25,598 nt of DNA from a virus, in the IMG/VR virus record IMGVR_UViG_3300011114_000228, positions 1-25,598 of that record. One strand, written 5' to 3'. The position numbers and the translations under genes are program-made. Of this stretch, positions 16,138-23,138 are shown piece by piece; position 1 is the first letter of the stretch; each line of letters starts with the position of its first letter. Below the pieces are notes generated by a model. The model had not been told where the DNA came from. It did not search any database and saw only the letters and a list, made by a program, of their open reading frames with translations.

Positions 16138-17052
16138 ATGGCAGCCCCAATGAGAAGTACGGACTTCCGCTCGATTGTAGAGCCGATCCTTAATGAAGCG
16201 TTTGACGGAGTATATGACCAACGTTCAGACGAATGGTCTACAGTATTCCGTGAACAAACTGGTATTCCACGTAATTACCACGAAGAGCCTGTATTATACG
16301 GTTTTGGTGCTGCTCCTCAGCTACCTGACGGCACGCCTGTAACGTATCAACAGGGTGGTGTGTTATTCTTGCAACGTTATGTATATAACGTTTACGGTTT
16401 GGCATTTGCTTTAACTAAAGTTTTAGTTGAAGACGGTGACCATATTCGTATCGGCCAAGTATATGCTAAGCACTTAGCACAATCTTTAGTAGAAACTAAA
16501 GAATTGTTATGCGCTAACATATTAAACCGCGCATTTAATAGCTCATACACTGGTGGCGACGGCGTATCTTTAATTAACACAGCTCACCCAATTGTGAGTG
16601 GCACATTTAGCAACCAGTTAGCAACTGCTGCAAATTTATCACAAACATCACTTGAGCAAATGTTAATTCAAGTTCGCCAAGCTGTTGACAACAACGGTAA
16701 GAAAATCCGTCTACAGCCAATTAAATTGGTTGTTGCACCGGGTAATGTATTCCAAGCAGAAGTTCTGTTGAAATCTGTACTACGTGCTGGAACAGCAAAC
16801 AATGACATCAACCCGGTTAAGTCAATCGGGTTGTTGCCAGAAGGCGCTTCAGTAATTAGTCGTTTAACATCAGCAACTAACTGGTGGGTACAAACTGATG
16901 CGCCTGAAGGTATGAAACTTCTAATGCGTCGTGCTTTAGAGAAGACTATGGAAGGCGATTTTGAAACCGATAGCATGCGCTATAAGGCAACAGAACGTTA
17001 TATTCCAGGTTGGACTGATCCACGTGCAATGTTTGGTACACCAGGCGTTTAA
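16138..17052 (+). CDS. Major capsid protein
   Basis: Main shell protein, expected to have the HK97 fold. The 304-residue product resembles the Mu gpT-like/marine podovirus capsid group: an N-terminal RSTDFRSIVEPILNEAFDGVY arm, a long helix in the YAKHLAQSLVETKELLCANIL region, an A-domain-like LVVAPGNVFQAEVLLKSVL segment and a C-terminal MRYKATERYIPGW. There is no large N-terminal delta domain, which fits a separate scaffold gene. It has the strongest ribosome-binding site in the window (AAGGAGGGAT) and is followed by a terminator-like hairpin, both expected for the most abundant virion protein. Confidence 0.88.
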   Translation: MAAPMRSTDFRSIVEPILNEAFDGVYDQRSDEWSTVFREQTGIPRNYHEEPVLYGFGAAPQLPDGTPVTYQQGGVLFLQRYVYNVYGLAFALTKVLVEDGDHIRIGQVYAKHLAQSLVETKELLCANILNRAFNSSYTGGDGVSLINTAHPIVSGTFSNQLATAANLSQTSLEQMLIQVRQAVDNNGKKIRLQPIKLVVAPGNVFQAEVLLKSVLRAGTANNDINPVKSIGLLPEGASVISRLTSATNWWVQTDAPEGMKLLMRRALEKTMEGDFETDSMRYKATERYIPGWTDPRAMFGTPGV

Positions 17053-17067
17053 TTTGTAAAGGTTATT

Positions 17068-17095
17068 TGGGGGAACCTTAATCCCCCATTTATTT
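17068..17095 (+). terminator. Hairpin downstream of the capsid gene, candidate (leaky) terminator
   Basis: TGGGGG at 17068-17073 pairs with CCCCCA at 17083-17088 around a 9-nt loop, followed by TTTATTTG. The stem is six perfect pairs with five G-C. The U-tract is interrupted, so termination may be partial, reducing downstream transcription relative to the capsid gene. It lies in the 70-nt gap before the next gene. Confidence 0.55.
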
Positions 17096-17122
17096 GTCTA
17101 TGCTTTTCAAGGAGAAAGACAC

Positions 17123-18091
17123 ATGCCTCAATTTTCAGATGATCTATTTTTAGGCCCTGCGCAAACTTATATTGGCACGGGTATTCGCAATTACAGCACT
17201 ACGTTCACAGGCTCAATGTCTGGAACAACATTAACAGTTACTGCACTAGGCTTTGGCGCACCAATCGTTGTTGGTATGTACGTCGATGGCACAAGTGTTA
17301 CTGACGGAACTTACATTACCGCATTTGGTACTGGTTCTGGTGGTACAGGAACTTACACAATTAATCAATCAGTTACAGCTTCTAGTACGTCAATGACAGC
17401 GCATAGCAACATTGCGTTTGATAACCCATCACCAATGGATTTAGGTATTGGGCCACTTGGTCGTATTTACGTATGGGACGTAGTTCCACAAGCTGCTGTA
17501 ACCAATAACATTGCAGCATCACAAACAGCTGCTGCTGCAGGGGCGGTCACACTTACTGCAGGTACTTCAGTAAAATCTGTTGTAACGCCATATGGTACAG
17601 TTCTTCAATTAGACATGCCTCGCGCTGTTAAAGTGAATTGCGCAACAACAGCTCGTGCATTCACAGTTACAGGCTACGACTACTACGGCCAGCCAATGAG
17701 TGAAACAATTACTGTGGCTGTTGCGGGTACTGCAGTAACAGGTAAAAAAGCATTCTTTCAAATCTCTAGCGCAACAATTGCTGGCTCAGCAACTGCTGTT
17801 GTGATTGGTACAAGTGATAAGTTAGGTTTACCAGTTCGAGTATTTAACGTTGCTTACGTTGCAAGTGTTAAGAGTAACGACACATTGGCACAAGATGCAG
17901 GTACGTTTGTAGCTGCAGATACCGCAACCGCTAGTACTACCACAGGCGATGTTCGAGGTACTTATGCTCCTGCTACTGCATCTGACGGACTTGTTAGAAC
18001 AGTAATGGGAATACTATTACCCGGCATTGCAGTTGGTCCAAATGCAACTCGTGTTGGCGCATTGGGCGTTAACCAAAACTTAGTATCTTAA
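17123..18091 (+). CDS. Virion structural protein with inserted beta-rich module
   Basis: A 322-residue product with no Cys-dependent or catalytic motif; it is dominated by Ala, Thr, Val and Gly, as in exposed beta proteins. The framing sequence, [17 protein letters not shown] at the start and [20 protein letters not shown] at about 100-119, reads as one family. Between them, residues about 28-93 form a separate unit ([13 protein letters not shown], then [15 protein letters not shown]) of a kind seen as a mobile add-on in phage structural proteins. The start has an AAGGAGAAAG site. Position directly after the capsid gene suggests a capsid decoration or head-fibre protein. The family is not named with confidence. 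Confidence 0.75.
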   Translation: MPQFSDDLFLGPAQTYIGTGIRNYSTTFTGSMSGTTLTVTALGFGAPIVVGMYVDGTSVTDGTYITAFGTGSGGTGTYTINQSVTASSTSMTAHSNIAFDNPSPMDLGIGPLGRIYVWDVVPQAAVTNNIAASQTAAAAGAVTLTAGTSVKSVVTPYGTVLQLDMPRAVKVNCATTARAFTVTGYDYYGQPMSETITVAVAGTAVTGKKAFFQISSATIAGSATAVVIGTSDKLGLPVRVFNVAYVASVKSNDTLAQDAGTFVAADTATASTTTGDVRGTYAPATASDGLVRTVMGILLPGIAVGPNATRVGALGVNQNLVS

Positions 18092-18101
18092 GGAGAACAA
18101 C

Positions 18102-18683
18102 ATGGGAAAATTTACTCGCATGCCTAAGATGATGACAACTGAGCCTTCAGTTGACGAAGTCAAGATGAAAAAAGGTGGCAAAGCTAAGAAAATGGCTATG
18201 GGCGGAGATCCTAGAATGGCAGCAATGCCTGCTCAGCAAGATCCTCGTATGATGGCAGCAATGAAGAAACGAGCAATGATGTCTCGACCGCCAATGGCAG
18301 CAGCAGAGCAATCGCCTATGATGATGCGTAAAGAAGGCGGCAAAGCAGATAAGTCGCAAGACAAAGCCATGATCAAAAAAGCTTTCAAGCAGCATGATAT
18401 GCAAGAGCACAAAGGCGGAAAAGGTACTTCACTCAAGCTGAAAAAGGGTGGCATGAAGAAGTTTGCCACAGGCGGAGTAATTAACGGTCAAGGTGGCTAC
18501 AAAGACGGCGGCATGCCTATGGTCGAGAAGGGTGGAAAGACGGTTCCTGCTTTTGCAGCTGATGGCAAAGGTAAGATGAAAACAGGCGGTGTAATACGCG
18601 GATATAAAGAAGGTGGGCACGTAGCAATGGCTTGTAAAGACGGTGGCGGCTTCACTACAATGAAGAAAATGGCAAAGTGCTAA
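18102..18683 (+). CDS. Low-complexity Met/Lys/Gly-rich protein, unknown function
   Basis: The 193-residue product is strongly basic and, by my count, contains about 27 Met (14%). It carries many K-x-G-G motifs: KKGGKAKKMAMGG, RKEGGKADK, KKGGMKKFATGG, YKDGGMPM, EKGGKTV, KTGGVIRG, YKEGGHV and CKDGGGF. No folded domain is evident and only two Cys are present (near and at the C-terminus). A good AGGAG site precedes ATG 18102, 10 nt after the previous stop, and a strong terminator follows. The gene is clearly expressed with the virion block. It could bind nucleic acid or act as a packaged or flexible linker, but the sequence gives no proof. Confidence 0.8.
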   Translation: MGKFTRMPKMMTTEPSVDEVKMKKGGKAKKMAMGGDPRMAAMPAQQDPRMMAAMKKRAMMSRPPMAAAEQSPMMMRKEGGKADKSQDKAMIKKAFKQHDMQEHKGGKGTSLKLKKGGMKKFATGGVINGQGGYKDGGMPMVEKGGKTVPAFAADGKGKMKTGGVIRGYKEGGHVAMACKDGGGFTTMKKMAKC

Positions 18684-18687
18684 AATT

Positions 18688-18719
18688 GGCTAGGGGCTTC
18701 GGCCCCTGCCTTTACTTTT
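18688..18719 (+). terminator. Intrinsic terminator with UUCG tetraloop
   Basis: AGGGGC (18692-18697), loop TTCG (18698-18701) and GCCCCT (18702-18707) form a perfect G-C-rich stem. GGC/GCC extend it by three pairs past a one-base bulge (T18691), and TTTACTTTT follows at 18711-18719. This is the clearest Rho-independent terminator in the window. It separates the capsid block from the neck and fibre genes downstream. Confidence 0.85.
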
Positions 18720-18729
18720 GGAGAAATAA

Positions 18730-19011
18730 ATGTCAACATTGACTAATGTATTTGCCGCTCATGCAAATGCTACTGGCACAATTTATGATGGTGCAACAAA
18801 TCTAGGTGGGTATCAAATCAAACCTGGGGGTACTGCCGGCACAATTGAATTGCGAGATGGTGGCTCAAGCGGTACGTTGCTATTAGAGTTAGATATTACA
18901 GTAAATACTGCTGTTATTGCTACGTTGTTACCCGGTAATGGCATTCGGTTTACTACTAGTATTTACGCAGTTTTACCTGCAAGCGCTGCAATAACGATTT
19001 TTTGTGGGTAG
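18730..19011 (+). CDS. Small beta-rich protein, putative virion component
   Basis: A 93-residue product with alternating hydrophobic and small residues throughout (GTIELRDGGSSGTLLLELDI, ending AAITIFCG), suggesting a single beta-sandwich or jelly-roll domain. A GGAG site lies 5-8 nt before the ATG, just after the terminator. It is cysteine-poor and lacks a signal peptide. The LRDGGxSGT pattern is one I associate with small phage proteins of unknown role near tail genes. A decoration or trimerisation part is possible. Confidence 0.65.
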   Translation: MSTLTNVFAAHANATGTIYDGATNLGGYQIKPGGTAGTIELRDGGSSGTLLLELDITVNTAVIATLLPGNGIRFTTSIYAVLPASAAITIFCG

Positions 19012-19014
19012 TAT

Positions 19015-19563
19015 ATGCCCTTAATTAAAAGCAAATCTGATAAAGCTTTTAGTAAGAATATTGCTGCTGAGATTAAAGCGGGTAAGCCGCCTAAGCAAGC
19101 AGCGGCGATTGCATACTCTGTTAAACGCGCTGCCCCTAAAAAAGAGGGTGGCAAAATTGGACTATGGGATAACATACATGCAAAACGTAAAAGAATTGAA
19201 GAAGGCTCTGGTGAACGGATGCGTAAACCTGGGAGCAAAGGCGCGCCAACTGCTAATGACTTTAAAACAGCAGCTGGAAAAATGGCGAAAGGTGGCGCCC
19301 CGAGACTCTCAGTAAGTCGTGGTGAAAAGCTACCGACAAATCAGGGTGCAGGCTTAACTGCAAAAGGCAGAGAAAAGTTTAATCGAGCTACAGGTTCTAA
19401 CTTAAAAGCACCAGCTCCGCACCCTAAGACAGAAGCAGATAAGGGTCGTAAAGCCAGTTTTTGTGCTAGAATGTCTGGTATGAAAGGCCCTGCAAAAGAT
19501 GAAAAAGGGCGGCCAACTCGTAAGGCTGCTAGTTTAAAACGTTGGAATTGCCCAGGGTGGTGA
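19015..19563 (+). CDS. DUF6321-type basic protein, unknown function
   Basis: The 182-residue, highly basic product ends in a conserved unit that I recognise as DUF6321-like: [20 protein letters not shown] (about 114-133), SFCARMSGM (148-156) and [14 protein letters not shown] (169-182), with Cys150 and Cys179 as the two conserved cysteines. Upstream are a second conserved stretch, [20 protein letters not shown] (51-70), and an N-terminal [20 protein letters not shown] helix common in phage proteins. K-E-G-G and A-K-G-G motifs link it to the other K/G-rich proteins here. The start is four bases after the previous stop, without an obvious ribosome-binding site, suggesting re-initiation. Function is unknown; the charge suggests nucleic-acid contact. 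Confidence 0.75.
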   Translation: MPLIKSKSDKAFSKNIAAEIKAGKPPKQAAAIAYSVKRAAPKKEGGKIGLWDNIHAKRKRIEEGSGERMRKPGSKGAPTANDFKTAAGKMAKGGAPRLSVSRGEKLPTNQGAGLTAKGREKFNRATGSNLKAPAPHPKTEADKGRKASFCARMSGMKGPAKDEKGRPTRKAASLKRWNCPGW

Positions 19564-19564
19564 T

Positions 19565-20623
19565 ATGAGTACTTCAGGTACCGTTGGACAGACCGTTATA
19601 ACAGTTCAAAATCTGATTGACAGCGGCGCTAGGCGTGCTGGAAAATTAGCAGAAGAGTTAACTGTTGAACAAGTACAAGCTTCAAAACAAAGTTTATATT
19701 ACTTACTCTCAAATTTAGTCAATCGTGGTATCCAGTACTGGTGCATTCAAAAAGTGGTCTACGGCTTGGTGCCTGATCACTATATCTACTATCTACCAGT
19801 AGGCGTGAATGAAGTACTAAATACTAACTATAGAACGGTTACGCAAAATACAACAGGTGGCTATAGCTCATCAGGCGTTGCAGCTAACGCATTTGATGGG
19901 TTATACACAAATATTTGCCAGTTAACAAGCAACACAGGCTCTATTGGTATTAACATGGGCTCAGGTAATAACATTTACATGGGCACGATTGGCATACTAC
20001 CCGCAATCAGTGGCACTGTAACAGTTTTGTTACAGTACTCAATGGATAACACCACATGGGTTACAATTGAGAGCCCTGGCGCAGTTAGTTGGGTTGCTGG
20101 AACATGGTTATATTATGACTTAGACCCATCTGCAAGTGCTCCATATTGGAGAATTACGCAAACTGCCGGTCCAAATATGGGTGTTTATCAGGTAGTTTTT
20201 GGGTCAAATGCCACTGAAATACCTATTGCTAGGTTAAATCGTGATGATTATACCAACTTGCCGAATAAGAATTTCACAAGTGCTTATCCACTACAGTACT
20301 GGTTTGACCGCACAATTGATCAACCTGCTATGTATTTATGGCCGTCGCCTAACACATACGCACCTCAGATTGTGGCCTGGTGTTCATATTATGTACAGGA
20401 TGTGGGTAAATTATCAGGCTCAATTCAAATACCCCAGAGATGGTATCTGGCCATTCAAAATATGCTTGCGCACCAAATGGCTATGGAACTCCCACAAGTT
20501 GACCCAGCTCGCATAGCTTATTGTGAACAGCAAGCTGAAAAGTACTGGTTTCAAGCAGAGCAAGAAGAACGCGATAAGTCGCCAATTTACTTTGCGCCTA
20601 ACATAAGCCCATACACAAGATGA
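19565..20623 (+). CDS. Head-tail adaptor (P22 gp4-like) with discoidin-like insertion
   Basis: Likely neck protein that binds beneath the portal and seals the head. The N-terminal part (about 1-93) has the adaptor pattern: an initial helix (VITVQNLIDSGARRAG), a second helix (SLYYLLSNLVNRGIQYWC) and a YYLPVGVNEVLN strand. It resumes at about 217 with IPIARLNRDDYTNLPNKNF, QYWFDR, MYLWPSP and a C-terminal helical tail. Residues about 97-213 interrupt it: AANAFDG, then IGINMG, LLQYSMDNTTW and YWRITQT, resembling an F5/8 type C (discoidin) beta-sandwich that often binds sugars. At 352 residues the protein is longer than a plain adaptor by about that insert. It begins 1 nt after the previous stop. 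Confidence 0.75.
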   Translation: MSTSGTVGQTVITVQNLIDSGARRAGKLAEELTVEQVQASKQSLYYLLSNLVNRGIQYWCIQKVVYGLVPDHYIYYLPVGVNEVLNTNYRTVTQNTTGGYSSSGVAANAFDGLYTNICQLTSNTGSIGINMGSGNNIYMGTIGILPAISGTVTVLLQYSMDNTTWVTIESPGAVSWVAGTWLYYDLDPSASAPYWRITQTAGPNMGVYQVVFGSNATEIPIARLNRDDYTNLPNKNFTSAYPLQYWFDRTIDQPAMYLWPSPNTYAPQIVAWCSYYVQDVGKLSGSIQIPQRWYLAIQNMLAHQMAMELPQVDPARIAYCEQQAEKYWFQAEQEERDKSPIYFAPNISPYTR

Positions 20624-20991
20624 GCAAATGGCTAAATACAATCGGTAATACAGTCTTATCGATTGCTATTTGCGATCGCTGTAAGATGAAACGTGCATAC
20701 GATGATATTAGCCAAGATAGAAATATTCCGGGCTTACGTGTATGCATCTTTGGTTGTAATGATGAGCGTGACCCGTATCGTTTACCTGCTAGACAGCCTG
20801 AAAAGATATCGTTAAGATTTCCTAGACCAGATGCTGACATTGCTGCGGTTAATGATGCAATCACCACGGACCCTAATATATCGCTAGACCCAGCACAAAC
20901 AGTAACGCATACCACAGAAGGTGAGGCTGGTATTGCGCCTGAAACTGCAGAAGATGATATTGACGGCAATTTAGATAACCTTAGCCCTTAA
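20620..20991 (+). CDS. Small Cys-cluster (putative zinc-binding) protein
   Basis: A 123-residue product starting at an ATGA overlap with the adaptor. The N-terminal third has C18-x2-C21 and C42-x3-C46 separated by about 20 residues, with PGLRVC before the second pair, a pattern typical of short zinc-ribbon-like phage proteins encoded near tail genes. The second half is acidic and probably disordered. No other catalytic motif is seen. Zinc binding is inferred from the four cysteines. A small structural or assembly role fits the position. Confidence 0.72.
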   Translation: MSKWLNTIGNTVLSIAICDRCKMKRAYDDISQDRNIPGLRVCIFGCNDERDPYRLPARQPEKISLRFPRPDADIAAVNDAITTDPNISLDPAQTVTHTTEGEAGIAPETAEDDIDGNLDNLSP

Positions 20992-20999
20992 AGTTAACC

Positions 21000-23102
21000 A
21001 TGGCAAATATACGAATATCTCAATTACCTTCAGCAAGCACTATTACGGGGTCAGAGCTAGTCCCTGTTGTACAAAACGGCGTTACTGTACAAACAACCAC
21101 AGGCGCGATTACTGCGTCACCTAGTCAGACTCAAACGTTTTTAACTGCTACACTGCAGCCTACTTTACCTAATAGCAGATACGTCGGTGTCACTAATGGA
21201 TTAATTATTACTGACGGAGGAGCACAAGGGCTCTTTAATATTAGCTCAACAGGCGCTTTATTATCATTAGTTAATTCAAGCGCCGGATTTCAAGTTAAGA
21301 CAAATGCGACGACAATTACAAATCGATCAATAGCTGTTAGCGGCAATGGTCTTTCAATTACTAATGGAAGTGGCGTATCAGGCGACCCTACAATTACTTT
21401 AAGTGGCGCGCCGCTTAATTTAGCAAATGCAAGCTTTAATGGGCTAGTTGTTTTATCAACTGCTGGCGGCATTACATCAGCAACAATCACAGGTACTACT
21501 AATCAAATCACTGTTACAAATGGCACAGGTATTAGTGGTAACCCTACAATTGCAATATCTAGTGACCCTGTATTACCCGGTGCTGGCGGCTTAGTTGTAC
21601 CTGTTGGAACAACAGGGCAACGCGGCTCTTCAACAAACGGAAACTTTAGGTATAACACAACAACCAACAGTTTTGAAGGCTACGCCAATGGCTCATGGGG
21701 TTCTATTGTTAGTGGCGCAGGCGTAAGCTCAATCAGTTTTGGCTCAACAGGCTTAACACCATCAACGCCTTCGACAGGCGCAGTAGTTGTAGCAGGCACA
21801 CTTGCTGTTACAAGTGGCGGTACAGGCGTGACTACTTCTACAGGTACTGGCGCAGTTGTATTAAATACTTCACCAACTTTTGTAACTCCAATCCTAGGCA
21901 CACCAACTTCTGGTACGCTAACCAACGCTACAGGTTACACAACCGCTAATTTAGTTGGCAGTATTAGCTTAACTACTCAAGTTAGTGGTGTACTACCTAT
22001 TGCTAATGGCGGAACAAACGCTACATCAGCAGCAAATGCAAGAACAAGCTTAGGTGCTGCAGCATCAGGCGCAAACACAGATATTACGTCAGTTGCGTTA
22101 ACTACAGGCACAATATCTACTGCGCCAACTTCAAACACAGAGATAGCAAATAAGCAATACGTTGATAATTTAGTAGCTACAGGCTTAACATATCATCAAC
22201 CGGTTCAAGCTGCTACTACTGCAAGCCTTGCATCAACTACAGGCGGTACTGTTACTTATAATAACGGAACTGCTGGCGTAGGCGCAACACTTACTTTATC
22301 AGTAGCTTTAACTGTACTTGACGGTTACACCATTCTAAATACAAATCGTTTGCTAATTAAAGATGAAGTTAATCAAGCATATAATGGTGTTTATACATGG
22401 GCAACAGGCGGAACAGTCTTAACTCGTGCAACAGACGCTGATACGTATGGCACAGGTGTAAATCAACTAAGCCAAAATGATTACTTCTTCACGCAAAATG
22501 GTACAGTTAATAAAGGCACTTCATACGTAGTTACTACAGTTGGTGTCATTACTTTTGGCACTACAGCGATCACGTTTGCAGAGTTTAGTTCATCACAGGT
22601 GTATACTGCAGGTACCGGATTAACACTTTCTTCAAATCAGTTTAGCATTACTAACACAGCAGTAACTGCAGCGTCTTATGGCTCTGCTACACAAGTTGGA
22701 ACATTTACAGTTAACGGTCAAGGCCAATTAACACTTGCTGGCAACACAACTGTGACTCCGTCAGTTGGCTCTATAACTGGTTTAGGCACAGGTGTAGCAA
22801 CCGCTTTAGGCGTTAATACAGGAACAGCAGGTGCGTTTGTAGTTAACGGCGGTGCTCTTGGTACTCCATCAAGTGGCACTTTAACCAATGCTACAGGTTT
22901 ACCATTAACAACAGGCGTGACAGGCACTTTACCAATTGCTAATGGGGGTACTAATTCAACAGCAACGGCAACAGCAGGTGGCGCGGCGTATGGAACAGGT
23001 ACTGCATATGCATTTACATCAGCAGGAACTGCTGGACAAGTTTTGATCTCAAATGGGGCATCTGCACCTACATTTGGTAGTGTAGCAGGCGGTGGGTTTT
23101 AG
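21000..23102 (+). CDS. Tail fibre/stalk protein with Thr/Gly-rich repeats
   Basis: A 700-residue, almost Cys- and charge-free protein, rich in Thr, Gly, Ala, Ser and Asn, typical of trimeric phage fibres. The N-terminus (RISQLPSASTITGSELVPVVQ) is the kind of anchor seen on virion-attached fibres. ANKQYVDN at 383-390 is a common fibre element. A related pair of motifs, LGTP-S-GTLTNATG (L299 and L620) and LPIANGGTN (about 333 and 645), is repeated 321 and 312 residues apart, showing internal duplication. No chaperone domain or enzyme motif is visible. The ribosome-binding site is weak. The likely role is receptor binding or as a stalk for the next gene's product. Confidence 0.8.
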   Translation: MANIRISQLPSASTITGSELVPVVQNGVTVQTTTGAITASPSQTQTFLTATLQPTLPNSRYVGVTNGLIITDGGAQGLFNISSTGALLSLVNSSAGFQVKTNATTITNRSIAVSGNGLSITNGSGVSGDPTITLSGAPLNLANASFNGLVVLSTAGGITSATITGTTNQITVTNGTGISGNPTIAISSDPVLPGAGGLVVPVGTTGQRGSSTNGNFRYNTTTNSFEGYANGSWGSIVSGAGVSSISFGSTGLTPSTPSTGAVVVAGTLAVTSGGTGVTTSTGTGAVVLNTSPTFVTPILGTPTSGTLTNATGYTTANLVGSISLTTQVSGVLPIANGGTNATSAANARTSLGAAASGANTDITSVALTTGTISTAPTSNTEIANKQYVDNLVATGLTYHQPVQAATTASLASTTGGTVTYNNGTAGVGATLTLSVALTVLDGYTILNTNRLLIKDEVNQAYNGVYTWATGGTVLTRATDADTYGTGVNQLSQNDYFFTQNGTVNKGTSYVVTTVGVITFGTTAITFAEFSSSQVYTAGTGLTLSSNQFSITNTAVTAASYGSATQVGTFTVNGQGQLTLAGNTTVTPSVGSITGLGTGVATALGVNTGTAGAFVVNGGALGTPSSGTLTNATGLPLTTGVTGTLPIANGGTNSTATATAGGAAYGTGTAYAFTSAGTAGQVLISNGASAPTFGSVAGGGF

Positions 23103-23138
23103 TGCTTTTAATATATAATTTGCTAAAAGGAACATGAT

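Noticed and set aside
23114-23119. TATAAT resembling a -10 box before the second fibre gene
   Set aside because: No -35-like hexamer at 16-18 bp upstream (GGTGGG there), and the A/T-rich gap makes a chance match likely.
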